Source: Anomaloglossus baeobatrachus
Taxonomy: Eukaryota; Chordata; Amphibia; Anura; Aromobatidae
Direction: 5' to 3'
DNA: 64,000 bases
Assembly: GCF_048569485.1 (NCBI RefSeq)
Contig: NC_134354.1
Coordinates: 509,326,869 to 509,390,868, forward strand
Position numbers and translations under genes: made by a program
Notes under the pieces: model-generated
The model's input: only the letters and a program-made list of their open reading frames with translations
Told to the model about the DNA's origin: nothing
Databases searched by the model: none
Part shown: positions 44,931 to 57,018 of the stretch, in pieces
How positions within the stretch are numbered: the first letter of the stretch is position 1
How the letters are laid out: every line of letters starts with the position of its first letter

Positions 44931-46870
44931 AATAACCAGTAGTCCCTAATCCCTAAAGCGCTGTGTAGATTGCACTGTATCTCTATAGCGCACACAGCAG
45001 CAGAAGCAGCAGGAGCGGGAGCAGTGACTGTCACCCACACTTCCTGACAACATAATCACTCCAGCACACTGCACCTGGTGGTGGTTTTAGGTCAGAAATA
45101 GTGACAGGGACAAATAGGGCTAGCCGCCGAGGAATGGGGGCACCCAAAAACTTTAAGGTGCATATCATCTCCGTTGCTAGTAAGAGATAAATACCATTAT
45201 TGTGATACCCTATAAATAATTAAATCATAACGGATGGTGCACGACTCTTGCCCACTGGCCTATTTCAGGACCTCACATATCATTCACACTTCACGACTTT
45301 TGTTTAGTGACTTGAACAATTGGGTATAATTCCAGTGTTTTAGATTGAGATAAATTATTTTAATGAATACAATAAATGTGATGTTTTAGAGGTTTTTTCT
45401 TGGGTAATATAGTGGACCCTCTTTAATGTATACTAATTGATACTGGTTTTGACAAAAAAATCACTGTGCAGTGTGTGTCTCTGTGATTTGCTGACAGCCT
45501 GGCCCACCCCACTGTATGCGTGGTTAGGGGAAAAAAAAAAAATGGCGATCGGCATTCTCTCAGCACTCAGCAGCAGCACTGATCTAAACCCCGTCCCCCC
45601 CCCCCCGCACACTATACGCTGAATTTTGATAATAGCGTGAATCACAGTGACTCACACTATTACAGTGAAAAGCCAGCTAGTAACTAGCTTGGCTTTTTGG
45701 TGCTCGAACCGTTCTCGAACGTAACTCGAACTGTCGAGCTTTTTGCTAAAAGTTCATTGAGCCTCTCAAACAGCCCCCAAAATCACTCGAACATGAAATT
45801 GGCGAACCTCGAACCTCGCTCAACTCTAGGTTAGGTCCTTCCACAATTTATCTAAAGGATTAAAGTGAAGACTTTGACTAGGCCATTACAAAACTTTTAT
45901 TTTGTTCTTCCTTTACCATTCTTTTGAGAAACAACTTTGTTTACTTTGTGTCATTGTCTTACTGCATGACCCAATTCCTCTTGAGATTTATTCATGGACT
46001 GATGTTGAGCTATCAGCAAAATAGCCATAAGCCATAATACGACCACCAACGTGTTTCATAGATGGTATATGTTGTAACGCAATTTTTTTTCTAAAAATAT
46101 AATTCTTCCCTATTTTTGAGCACCCATCAACAAAACATCATTCTAATGGACTGAACGGTGATCTTCAGGAAACTGTAAATGGGCAATATTCTTTCTGGAG
46201 AACAATGACTTTCTTTTTGAAATCTTGCCATACACAGCATTGTTGTTCAACATTGACATTCGCTAATGGGAATGTAGCCTTTACTTGCTTAGAGGTTTCC
46301 TTAGGTTCTTTTGAGACTTTGCGGACTAATAGACACCGCAGAGTGGTCTTTGTTAGTCAATTATTCTTGTGGAGGGTAATAATTTAAATTTCCCCATATG
46401 TGCACAATATGTCTGACTGTGGATCGTTGAAGTCTAAACTCTTTTGAGATGGTATCTTTTTTAGCATGAAGAACTCTTTTTGTGATGTTCTCAGAATCTT
46501 TTTTGTTGGTGCTATGATACAATTCCACAAACCAAACATGTGACATACTTTGATAGATGCTTGTTAATTAAACAAAATCGGTTGCCCACGTATACCTGAT
46601 TGTCAACTCATTGATTGAAAACACCAAACTCTAATTTCACCTTCAAATCATCTGCTAATCCTAAAGATCCTACTTCTGACACTGACATACATTTATCGGA
46701 TCATCTCTCAATACAAAAAAATGACAACGTCAAATATTTTTTACTTGTTTGATTGGTTTGCTATATCTACTTTTAGGAATTTTCCGTGAAAATATGATAT
46801 AGTTGTGGTTAAATTTAGCCAGAAATCTTAAAAATTTGCAAGGGTTCACCAAACTTTCAAGCACCACTGT

Positions 46871-47399
46871 AGCAGACTTGTCTAAAACCATCATAGTAAA
46901 ATTGGGGTGGGAGTTATTTTTACACTGACTCTGAAAGGAGATCAAGGCATCTCTATTGATTTTTGTGGGGAAGTAGTGAGGACTTTTGTCTTCAAGGCCC
47001 CTTCTTAGCTATGCAGGTCACACATATGCTATGTCTGACCTTCTGTTACATTGATTCAGCTGTTCATCCTGGTAGCTTTCTATAGCAACAAGGGTTGTCT
47101 GTCCCTACACAATAACCCAGAGCAGAATTTCAGGTTTAATACACAAATCATTAAATAGGGTAATTTTTTAATGGTATGGATTCACATACTGTATTGTACT
47201 GTTTGTTGAACAGAGGTTTACAGTCCTAATTAAGTTGCATTGTCCAAAAGAACTTGAGCAAAAACCTCTGATAATCATAGTTTCCTGTAAAGCTTTTGTG
47301 AATATATATATTTCATTTAGAAATTCCTTTAACTATAGACTTCTCTCAAATTGTCACATAGTAATAAAAGTTTATTATGGTATTATTAGTAATGTATGT
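46871..47399. other. Non-coding DNA
   Basis: No recognised gene or element. Confidence 0.4.
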
Positions 47400-47815
47400 A
47401 TCTCCTTCTCTACTCCCTTCTCATCTCCTCTTCCTATCGCTGCGTCCACGATTTCTCCCGTGCCTCTCCCATACTCTGGAATGCTCTGCCACAACATATC
47501 AGACTCTCGCCTACCTTGACAAACTTCAAAAGGAACCTGAAGACCCATCTCTTCTGACAAGCCTACAACCTGTCGTAACCCTCAGACCACTATATCACTG
47601 CACAACCATATCTGCCCTCACCTACTATATCCTCACCCATCCCTCATAGACTTTGAGCCCTCGTGGGCAGGATCCTCTGTTCTCCTGTACCAGTCTGTGC
47701 CTTGTTTTGTTTATGATTATTGTGCTTGTCCTTATTATGTGTAACCCTTTTCACTTGTAAAGCGCCAAGGAATAAATGGCGCTATAATAATAAATAATAA
47801 TGATAATACAATAAG
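47400..47815 (+). mobile_element. CR1/L2-group LINE, 3' end
   Basis: The coding end reads as the C-terminal LINE motif TLWNALPQH...LK-THLF split over frames (47440-47560). A 3' UTR follows with GAGCCCTCGTGGGCAGGATC, TTGTTTATGATTATTGTGCT and CTTGTAAAGCGCCAAGGAAT, ending in a TAATAA-type tail. The rest of the LINE is absent, which is normal 5' truncation. Confidence 0.75.
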
Positions 47816-48215
47816 CGTAAAAAATAAATATGGTACATAATAAAAATTGGAAGGGATGCAAGATCCACATAGACAATTTGTAACACATGTAACTCATTAT
47901 ATCATGGATACAGTGTAACAAGGTTTAGCAACACAAGAAACTCAGAATTTCTTCAAAAAAATATAAAGGATTGTATTATGGTGCTTATTGTAGTGAGATC
48001 ACATTCTAGAATTTAGTGAAAAATGTTGCTCAACCTTCTTATAGTATCCAAACATGTTATATCCAGCTGAAACCTGAATTCCTGTGATTTTTTACGAGAT
48101 CTGGAAATTTTCCTTGTCCTACTGATCACCTTCCTACATGATATCACTCGTCTAAGAAGTGTAGATAGCAGAAAGGATTTTTGGGTTTTAGTGAAGCATT
48201 GGCTACATACCGTAC

Positions 48216-48281
<66 letters not shown>

Positions 48282-48984
48282 GGTTCTATATTTAATGAAA
48301 TCCTAATTTAATATTAGGTGTTATATCTCACTTTAAGCCAGGTGAAAATAAAGGGGTTGTCCAGGTTTGGGGCTCAAGTGTGCAGTCACATAGATAGGGG
48401 TTGGTGTTAGGTGCACCAAACACAGACATTATAGACAAACATATAGCCTAAATTACTCTAGGTCATGGACGTCTAGTTGAAAAATGGCTAGGAGTATGCA
48501 TATCGCACACTTGCAGACATATAACTCTTCTGTCTCACCTATGGCACTGAAGAATCCCCACAGCGAGCATTGAGCGCAATTTGAAGCGGAGACGTTTTGA
48601 CTACTGAGTGTGTTAAGGTCAAAATACATTTATACTGTTACCATGTGCAATCACTATATGAAAAGGCTCAGGACCTGAGGCGGGACTTCATTGGGGATTG
48701 TCTATTTCACAATACACTGCAATATTGCATAGGAAATAAAGAGATTGCAGGTTGAACTAATAAATGAAAAAAACATTAAACATTTTTATTTATTTTTTTA
48801 ATTTAATCATCCTTCTTTTTCTAAACTAAAAGTAGGGAAATGTAAAATTAAAATAATACATTTTGTATGATTGCATGCATGATTGTTAAAACTAATAAAA
48901 TCTAAAAATATCCTCTACTGTGATCCAGATTTCACTGTTTTTGATCACCACATTTCCCCACCAAAAAGGTAATAAAAAGCGATC
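47816..48984. other. Non-coding DNA with an (AT)n microsatellite
   Basis: The AT run covers about 48218-48279. AAGGGGTTGTCCAGGTTTGG (48351) and GCGATCAAAAAATCATACC (48979) are words of dispersed repeats not assigned further. No gene seen. Confidence 0.5.
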
Positions 48985-49515
48985 AAAAAATCATACCACT
49001 TGTGAAATAAGTATTGAAGATGTCACCAATTTTCTAAGTAAATATATTTCTAAAGGTGCTATTGAGTTTAATTTCCCACCGAATGTTGGTAACAACACAT
49101 CTAGTCCACACAGGCAAAGAAATGAAATCATAGATGTCCGTAAAAGAAGTTATGCGTAATAATAAACGACACGGAAAAAATATCGAACACGCTTACTGAA
49201 ATTTATTTAATGCTTCGTATAAAAGCCTTTGTTGGTAATTACATCTTCAAGACGCCTGATGTACAGTACGTAGAAACTACTGTATTGCTCAGGTGTGATT
49301 TTGGTCCGTTCTTCAACACAAACACTCTTCAAATCTTGAAGGTACCTGGGCTCCTTCTTTGAACTATGAACTTTAGTTCCTTCCATAAATCTTCTATTGG
49401 ATTCAGGTCACGTGATTGGCTGGGCCTTCTAGGAGCTTTATTTTCTTTCTGTAAAACCCGTTAAGAGTTTCCGTATCTTGCTGAAATGTCCATCCTCATT
49501 TTATCTTCATCATCT
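48985..49515 (-). mobile_element. Tc1-like relic, truncated
   Basis: ACTTGTGAAATAAGTATTGA, TCACCAATTTTCTAAGTAAA, TTGGTAATTACATCTTCAAG, GCTCAGGTGTGATTTTGGTC and TCTATTGGATTCAGGTCACG are minus-strand words of a third Tc1 family (transposase C-terminal half). It stops abruptly near 49515. Confidence 0.7.
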
Positions 49516-49571
49516 CACGGGTGGAAGTGGACCCACTCAGCCACAGCACCAGCTTTACCTGAGGGGTCTCC

Positions 49572-49672
49572 TTGAATACCACCTGGTGGCTACCTCCCAG
49601 GATTAGCCTATCCTCATCTCTGTTGGTGAGGATAGGCCTGTACTGGAAGGTAGCCACCAGGTGCTACTCAGG
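49572..49672. repeat. Imperfect hairpin repeat
   Basis: ACCACCTGGTGGCTACCTCC and ATTAGCCTATCCTCATC pair with GTGAGGATAGGCCTGTA and GGAAGGTAGCCACCAGGTGC. Flanking CAGGGAGAC / GGGGTCTCCTTG also pair. A MITE-like or promoter-less foldback. Confidence 0.6.
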
Positions 49673-50029
49673 GAGACATGGTACTGTGAGAGCTGACCTC
49701 AAGGGTAGGGAATCCAGGTATGGGCTCAGATGCAGGCAGGTGCAGCTGGGATGGCTGATGCAGACTGGATGGCTGGTTCAGGCTGATACATAGGATATGA
49801 CTGATACAGAAGATGTAGCAGTTAAAGCTGGGATTGCAAGTACTAATGGGTGCAGCAGGTACGACAGATTCTAGGATACAGATATGGGTTAGCAAGCACA
49901 AGTATGGTTATGGATACAGGATGCGGGATAACGGAATACGGACCTGACAACTAACAGCATGTCTCTAGGAACAGATCACTTTGCCCAGGCACCTCCCATA
50001 GGGGGAGGATGCCTTAAGTACTTAGTACC

Positions 50030-50860
50030 TCTCAGCCACAGACATTCTTTACATAGTATGATACCCCCACAGCCTCCCATCACAATATGATGCCCTTAAA
50101 AGCCCCAACACATTATAATGCTCCCAAAGCTCCCCAACATAGTCTGATGGTCCTTAACACACAATATGATTGTCTCACAGATCCCCAACATAGTATAGTG
50201 GATCTCAGAGCCCCCAAACATGGTATATTAATTCCCACAGCCCCCATATAATTTGATGTTCCCATGGCCCTCACACAGTATGATGTTCCAACAGTTCCCT
50301 AAATGGTATAATTTTGCCACAGGCTTCCCACACATAGTATGATGTCCCAATAGCCCTATCTCCCAGAGTATATGTCCTCACAGCCCTCCCACCCACAGTG
50401 TGTTGTCCTTATAGCCCTCCCACACACAGTAGGATGTCGCCACAGACATTCATCACACAGTATGATTCCCCCACAGCCTCCCAAGACAGTTTGATGCCCC
50501 AGTAAGCTTTCCATTATAATGCTCCTGCAGCTCCCAAACATATTATGATAGCCCCTACACTGTATGATTGTCCCACAGCTCCCCAACATAGTATGAAGGA
50601 CCCCACACACAGTATAATGGCCCCACAGCTCCCTATGCAGTATAATGGATCTCACAGCCCCCACACATGGTAGGGTGGTCCTTGCAGCACCTCACACATG
50701 GAATGATGTTCCTCACAGTTGCTCACATATGATATGATGGGTCAGCTCCCATAGCCCCCACACAGTGCCCCCACACAGTTTGATGGTCACCACAGCCCCC
50801 ACACAGTATGATGGTCATCCTAGCCACCATACATATAATTTGATTGTTCTCATAGACTCC
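50030..50860. repeat. Degenerate minisatellite, 30-36 bp unit
   Basis: Units follow CACAGTATGATG-(T/G)CCCCACAGCCCCC. They repeat more than 20 times with much divergence. The Cys/His/Gly-rich frame on the minus strand (50664-50356) follows it. Confidence 0.8.
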
Positions 50861-51080
50861 CCACAGCATGGTTGGATGCAGTGTGTACAAAATAAAAGCA
50901 AAAACTCCACCCACCCTCCCCCGGAAGTGTTTTGTGTATTGCTGGCTGCATGTATGTGGAGACCTGAACTGCCCAATTAGTGACTTCTATTGGGATTCAA
51001 GTAAAGTCCAGGTCCCAAACCGAACTAAAGTCCATATGAACCCGCTGAACTGAACTTCCACAGGTCCGCTCATCTCTAGT

Positions 51081-51425
51081 TAACAGGTTTTTTGCTACCT
51101 AATCTGAAGGCGCATTATGTAACAGCCAGTACACTGATTACAGTGATGTATCACTTACTGGGCTGCTTTATGTAGTTTTGATCAAATGTCTGTGCTATTC
51201 GCTGCAAATATACCAGTAGCTTGAATACTGAACGCTGTATAACCCAACCTACATCACTGATTGACAGCTTCCTGTGCAAACTGTGCATAGGCAGAAAGCT
51301 GGTAACCAGGTGATAAAACTGTCATTTATTAAAACTACAGCAAGCATCCCAGTAAGTGACACATAACGGGAATTTGAATCTCTACATTTTCCTGCCCTCA
51401 GATTACAAAGCAAAAACCCGATGAC
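51081..51425. mobile_element. Foldback MITE
   Basis: AACAGGTTTTTTGCTACCTA and ATCTGAAGGC pair with GCCCTCAGATTACAAAGCAA and AAACCC. GATGTATCACTTACTGGGCT pairs with GCATCCCAGTAAGTGACACA. Same family as 4296-4730. Confidence 0.7.
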
Positions 51426-52202
51426 ATCCAAGACTTTTCTGGATAGGGGCACTAACTGGCACAATGATCTTCGTTTGATGTTTGCTTTTCCTGCACGTAA
51501 CAAGGGGTGATCATTAGAGAAGCCGTCTGTGGGCAGTTCACGGCTTCTGCTGCAGCGTACATCATGTACTTAGTGTGTAATTGATGTAATCCACTTTTCA
51601 GTGCTGTCAGCCTGCTGCACTGTATAAATAATAAAACTCATTACAGACACAGATTTAATGTATTTGTTGCTTTCCTATAAAGAAAGATGAAAAGTTAAAG
51701 GCATTATTAAGCGAGCATATTGGTTTCAGAGTAAAATAATTGTTCAGCACTCAGCATTGCCAAATGTGCTCAGGAAGTGATGACTGCTCCCCTGTGAGTG
51801 GGCTCTTAAGCAGCTCTGACTCGCTCATGCAGAGCAGGAAGTGAAACATTATCTTCCCGCTCATCTGTTATTTCTACTTATGAAGGGTTCTCCAAACGTG
51901 AAGTAACAGCATCAGTTACTACAGGAATGGGGCTCCTATCTACAGTGCCAGTATGGTACTACTACAAATATAATGGTGCCATCAGGGAGGTATCTGACTG
52001 TCACTTGGCTGTTTTATGATTATTTTCCTCTAGTTCTGAGAATAGACACATAGTGTTTTAAGCGTCATTTCTGCATATAATGATTCATGCTCTAGATCAT
52101 TTATATGGACTGCCTAATACATTTCAGGACGGTTTATAAAAATGACGTCAACAATTCGAAATTGACCAGTTTCCTGCTCTTGTTTTATTCAATCTGCTTT
52201 CC
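51426..52202. other. Non-coding DNA
   Basis: No gene or defined element recognised. Confidence 0.4.
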
Positions 52203-52277
52203 TGATTATTATTATTATTATTATTTATTATTATAGCACCATCAATTCCATGGCGCTTTACATGTGAAAGGTGTATA

Positions 52278-53484
52278 TGTGACGCCCTGGGCAAGCCAGG
52301 GGTCACAGGTCATCACACCACCACACCCTACATCCCAGTTAGGAACACCAAAGCTACCAAAATCCTTGTTGCCTTCCTCCAGGGGCTGATGTTCACACCA
52401 GGGGGTGGGCCAGGCGGTTGGCTCCGCCCACGGAGGAGTACACAGCCCTGGAGGCAGGAGGAACCAGGCAGTCAAGTGAGGGAAGTGGAAGGAGAAGGAA
52501 GTGGTAGAGGAGCTAAGTGAAAGTGAAGTAGTAGTGGAGCAAAAAAGAAAAGGAACAAAAGGGAGCGTAGAAAGGCCTGAAGTGAGTCCAGCTAAGTGCA
52601 GGACAGGTCAGCAAGGTCAGCAACAGCGGTGATCGTCTGGAGGGGGACTGCTCGGAGGTTGCTGGAAGGACCGCGGTCGAGTAGTGGCCCGGCGGTCTGG
52701 AGCAGTATACGAAGGACAGTCAGCACCAGGGCAGGGGCCTCTCGGACCCCGGCAAGGCTAGGAGTTGCTATAATTTGCTGAATCCGTCAGTGAAGGGAAC
52801 GTCGATCCCCCAACAACCAAGTCCCGACTGAAGGCAAAAGTCCAACCATTAAGGAGGAACACCGCCACCGCCAGGGCACCAGTTCCTCAGGGCCAGCGTC
52901 TGCGGGCAAAGTAGGGCTCCTCCGGCCCATATCCAAGCCGGGGAGCGGGTTACCGGTGGGAACCCATCGCTACCAACTTAGAAACATCAGGTGCAGGTCA
53001 GAGGGACATCACCGTTACCTGCTGGGAGAGCAAGTGCAGCCGTCCGTGGGAACCGTCTTTCCAGCCGTGTGGTTTACCGTAAAACTGTGTCAACGTCTCA
53101 GGCTGAGTGAGTACCACAGTGCCGCAAGACACAGCGCTGCCCCCGCGTCCCTGCGCCCACCAGGCCCTGCACCCTTCCACACCATCACTGGGCCCCGAGA
53201 TCACCAACCCCTACCCACGGAGGGGCAACACAACACCTGGCTACTCCGCATCACCACTCCCGGGATCCCCATATTGAGCAGCGGTGGTGCTACAAATCAC
53301 CACAACCGTGAGTGGCGTCACGGACAATCTCCCCAACAAAATCCCCTTTTCACTTACGGGCGAGGAGTGCCTCTCGAGAACCCCCGGGATCCGGCCCACC
53401 GCTCGAGCCACCACTGAGCAGCAGCAGCCGGACCCGAGCAGGGGGGTGAGCGCGGTGCCGGCACCCTCCTCCCCGCCCGTGACA
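52278..53484 (+). repeat. LTR 1 of array
   Basis: Opens TGTGACGCCCTGGGCAAGCC; CCCTGG-GCAAG-CCAGGG forms a hairpin. Ends CCCGTGACA. PBS-like TGGCGTCACGGAC at 53313-53325. Confidence 0.93.
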
Positions 53485-53721
53485 ACTTGGCGTCACGAAC
53501 AGGATCTTACCGCTCTGCCGTTGGGTAGAGGTGCGCCTTGTAACCGCCGGAGGTATCTGGCTGAAAATTTCCAGAAGTCGCCATCTTTGGCGCGAAAAGT
53601 TCCCGCTCGAGCGTCTTCTCGAGTAGCAGAGGCGCGAAGGCCAAAACTCCGCCCCAATAGAGGAGTGGCCGGAAAGAAGCTAAGGGGGACGCAATGGCGG
53701 CTGGCTGCATGTAACCGCAGC

Positions 53722-53729
53722 TATAAAAG
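53722..53729 (+). promoter_or_regulatory. Internal TATA box, copy 1
   Basis: TATAAAAG, 57 bases before the ATG at 53786, in the same context as 18900. Confidence 0.6.
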
Positions 53730-53785
53730 CAGAGACGCCAGGACTCTGCAGCAGTACTGGGTTCCTGGAAGGCACGATTGCCAAG

Positions 53786-54721
53786 ATGTACAACCCAACT
53801 CCCAACGAGGAAACCCCCGCGCCCGGCACGGCGACGTGGTTGAGGGACCGGACCGTCCCGCTGAGTAATCGTCTGCAGGCCCATATGCAACTCCTCCTGG
53901 AGGAGTGGGAGACCGACATGGCGGATGTGGTGGCTGCTATGTGGAGACGCGAGGCAGAAGAGGATTTGGAGGAGCGGGTAAGCGACCCACGCCCCTATAT
54001 TCCTGAGGGATCGGCCATTGGAGCTGAGGGGCCCGGCCGGCTTCCGCTCACCCTGCCTCTCTCCCCGCTACCCGTGATAGCTCCTGCCGCTCCGCCATTA
54101 GGCCCGCTACCTGCCCAACCGGTAGCGATACCCTGCCCAGCCGCTCCGGCGGACCAGCCGGCTGCAGACGTCCGGGACGTCCCTGAAGTACACCAGGGGG
54201 AACCGCTAGAACCGCGGCCCCTTAACAGCATGGTGCCAGAAGTCCCAGTAGAGACTGTGCCAGACCCTGAGCCCGGGACCGTGGCCTGGATAAGGGCCCG
54301 GGTGATTCAGTTCCACCAGCGTCAACAGGAACAAATCCTCCAGATGATGGAGCAGTGGACCAGCGAGGTGGAGATGCTGACTACGACTACCCCGAGGTAC
54401 GGAGGGGGAATGGATGTAGCAGAGTCGACTGGTGACCCACGTCCCTATGTCCTACCTGGACCGGCCGCTGTGGCTGAGGGACCCGGCCTAGTCTCGGCCT
54501 ATGCATCACCCTTGCCGTTACTTATGGGGCGCCTCAGTGTAAGCTCGCCTAATCTGCTGCTCCGTGCTACCGCAGAAGGGGCTGAAGTGATGAATGCTGG
54601 AGGCCAGGAGGCTGCGACAGCTGGCGGCAACCCGCCTGACGCAGAAACAAGAGATGACGACTCCTGCCCCAGCCCCGGGTCCGCTGTTGAGTTTGCAGGG
54701 GCAAGTGAGCATTCCCGCTAA
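53786..54721 (+). CDS. LTR-element reading frame with duplicated module, copy 1
   Basis: 311 residues. Residues about 13-80 (TWLRDRTVPLSNRLQAHMQL...DPRPYIPEGSA-GAEGPG) are echoed by residues about 166-240 (AWIRARVIQFHQRQQEQIL...GDPRPYVLPGPA-AEGPG). So the helical module occurs twice, separated by a Pro-rich linker. The module matches residues 15-75 of the frame at 18965; the cold-shock-like part of that frame is not seen here. No similarity to gag, protease or pol that I recognise. Helices could make a coiled coil. Start chosen because of the TATA spacing and the matching start in the other family. Fossil element. Confidence 0.6.
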   Translation: MYNPTPNEETPAPGTATWLRDRTVPLSNRLQAHMQLLLEEWETDMADVVAAMWRREAEEDLEERVSDPRPYIPEGSAIGAEGPGRLPLTLPLSPLPVIAPAAPPLGPLPAQPVAIPCPAAPADQPAADVRDVPEVHQGEPLEPRPLNSMVPEVPVETVPDPEPGTVAWIRARVIQFHQRQQEQILQMMEQWTSEVEMLTTTTPRYGGGMDVAESTGDPRPYVLPGPAAVAEGPGLVSAYASPLPLLMGRLSVSSPNLLLRATAEGAEVMNAGGQEAATAGGNPPDAETRDDDSCPSPGSAVEFAGASEHSR

Positions 54722-55510
54722 GTAGGAGACCCCGTGGTTGTCCATACCCCGCGTACCGGTGGAAATGGGTACCGGGTGCCCCTGTCACCGCAGGCATGTC
54801 AGTGCATGTTTGATGTGCTGGTGGCAGAGGATGGGTCCGCCTCAGCAGAAAAGTACGAGTAGGGCAGCGGAGCACCGTTGTCCAGTCCCCGTTGGGACCA
54901 CCTTTGAGTTTGTTTAAAAGTTGAAAAAGTTTGAAATGTTTTGAGAATGATAAGAAAAATGATGATTACCGAGTACTTCACCTGATTCTTTGTGATTGAC
55001 CCGGCCGGAGCCGGCACCGTTGTCCCCGTGGGGACCGTTTAAAAAGTTTAGCATGGGAACTATCCATGGACAAGCCCGTGAACTTGCAGGGCAACCACAA
55101 ACGTTAAGTGGCTTGTAAATATGTTGTTTTACCGTACCGTTTTCTGCAGCTGCCGCCTCCGGAGAGGCAGGTTGGAGGGAGGGCCCTCAGCAGAGCAGGC
55201 TGGGGCCCAGCCACCAAAGGAACCGGTGGCTACCCTCTGGAGAGGAAGGACAGATCCCGCTCGGGTGACTTGTGCTGGACTGTGGGTCAATGGGTGCTGC
55301 CTGGGCTTTAGGGGCAGCATCAGGGCCAGGTTGCTTGGGTGGGAGAGAGCGGAAACCGTACCCGTAAAACCGTTTAGTAACGTTTAAGAAATGTGCCTCC
55401 CGGTGTGGGATGATGTTATACTTTACATGTTATCTTTTTACATTTTACAGAAAATAAAACCGGTGTTGGACGGGCAGCCCGCGGACAGTCTGCATTTTGC
55501 TAAGGGGGAA

Positions 55511-56717
55511 TGTGACGCCCTGGGCAAGTCAGGGGTCACAGGTCATCACACCACCACACCCTACATCCCAGTTAGGAACACCAAAGCTACCAAAATCCTT
55601 GTTGCCTTCCTCCAGGGGCTGATGTTCACACCAGGGGGTGGGCCAGGCGGTTGGCTCCGCCCACGGAGGAGTACACAGCCCTGGAGGCAGGAGGAACCAG
55701 GCAGTCAAGTGAGGGAAGTGGAAGGAGAAGGAAGTGGTAGAGGAGCTAAGTGAAAGTGAAGTAGTAGTGGAGCAAAGAAGAAAAGGAACAAAAGGGAGCG
55801 TAGAAAGGCCTGAAGTGAGTCCAGCTAAGTGCAGGACAGGTCAGCAAGGTCAGCAACAGCGGTGATCGTCTGGAGGGGGACTGCTCGGAGGTTGCTGGAA
55901 GGACCGCGGTCGAGTAGTGGCCCGGCGGTCTGGAGCAGTATACGAAGGACAGTCAGCACCAGGGCAGGGGCCTCTCGGACCCCGGCAAGGCTAGGAGTCG
56001 CCATAATTTGCCGAATCCGTCAGTGAAGGGGACGTCGATCCCCCAACAACCAAGTCCCGACTGAAGGCAAAAGTCCAACCATTAAGGAGGAACACCGCCA
56101 CCGCCAGGGCACCAGTTCCTCAGGGCCAGCGTCTGCGGGCAAAGTAGGGCTCCTCCGGCCCATATCCAAGCCGGGGAGCGGGTTACCGGTGGGAACCCAT
56201 CGCTACCAACTTAGAAACATCAGGTGCAGGTCAGAGGGACATCACCGTTACCTGCTGGGAGAGCAAGTGCAGCCGTCCGTGGGAACCGTCTTTCCAGCCG
56301 TGTGGTTTACCGTAAAACTGTGTCAACGTCTCAGGCTGAGTGAGTACCACAGTGCCGCAAGACACAGCGCTGCCCCCGCGTCCCTGCGCCCACCAGGCCC
56401 TGCACCCTTCCACACCATCACTGGGCCCCGAGATCACCAACCCCTACCCACGGAGGGGCAACACAACACCTGGCTACTCCGCATCACCACTCCCGGGATC
56501 CCCATATTGAGCAGCGGTGGTGCTACAAATCACCACAACCGTGAGTGGCGTCACGGACAATCTCCCCAACAAAATCCCCTTTTCACTTACGGGCGAGGAG
56601 TGCCTCTCGAGAACCCCCGGGATCCGGCCCACCGCTCGAGCCACCACTGAGCAGCAGCAGCCGGACCCGAGCAGGGGGGTGAGCGCGGTGCCGGCACCCT
56701 CCTCCCCGCCCGTGACA
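55511..56717 (+). repeat. LTR 2 of array (chimeric middle LTR)
   Basis: Its left part up to about 56031 agrees with LTR 3 wherever LTR 1 and LTR 3 differ, and its right part from about 56188 agrees with LTR 1. It is preceded by the CTAAGGGGGAA purine tract and followed by the primer-site word, so it works as 3' LTR of unit 1 and 5' LTR of unit 2. Confidence 0.92.
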
Positions 56718-56954
56718 ACTTGGCGTCACGAACAGGATCTTACCGCTCTGCCGTTGGGTAGAGGTGCGCCTTGTAACCGCCGGAGGTATCTGGCTGAAAA
56801 TTTCCAGAAGTCGCCATCTTTGGCGCGAAAAGTTCCCGCTCGAGCGTCTTCTCGAGTAGCAGAGGCGCGAAGGCCAAAACTCCGCCCCAATAGAGGAGTG
56901 GCCGGAAAGAAGCTAAGGGGGACGCAATGGCGGCTGGCTGCATGTAACCGCAGC

Positions 56955-56962
56955 TATAAAAG
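56955..56962 (+). promoter_or_regulatory. Internal TATA box, copy 2
   Basis: Same as 53722, shifted by 3233. Confidence 0.6.
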
Positions 56963-57018
56963 CAGAGACGCCAGGACTCTGCAGCAGTACTGGGTTCCTG
57001 GAAGGCACGATTGCCAAG

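Larger units (their letters stand above)
38811..45829 (-). mobile_element. hAT transposon with BED-finger transposase, 7.0 kb
   Basis: Left end TAGAGATGAGCGAGC, right end GCTCAACTCTAG (reverse CTAGAGTTGAGC). GTTAGGTC flanks both sides (38803-38810 and 45830-45837), the 8-bp target duplication typical of hAT. Right-hand subterminal DNA holds a 135-bp tandem array. The coding region is on the minus strand and broken. A Penelope-like palindrome is inserted at 40929-41406. Confidence 0.92.
38605..46870 (-). mobile_element. Old Tc1/mariner relic, split by a hAT transposon
   Basis: The left piece (38605-38810) has GGCAAAAGTTTGTGAACCTG and TTTAGTCCATTCCTTGCTAC. The right piece (45838-46870) has GACTTTGACTAGGCCATTAC, CTGCATGACCCAATTCCTCT, TCTGACTGTGGATCG and ends TTCACCAAACTTTCAAGCAC plus CACTG before TA. 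These are minus-strand words of a Tc1 family common in frogs and fishes. The transposase is badly decayed and a large part between about 46085 and 46190 is deleted. Confidence 0.75.

Noticed and set aside
50356-50664. Cys/His/Gly-rich minus frame
   Set aside because: Follows a degenerate minisatellite with a unit near 33 bp.
55391-55753. 120-residue frame repeated at 58624
   Set aside because: It crosses the internal/LTR boundary and repeats only because the array repeats.
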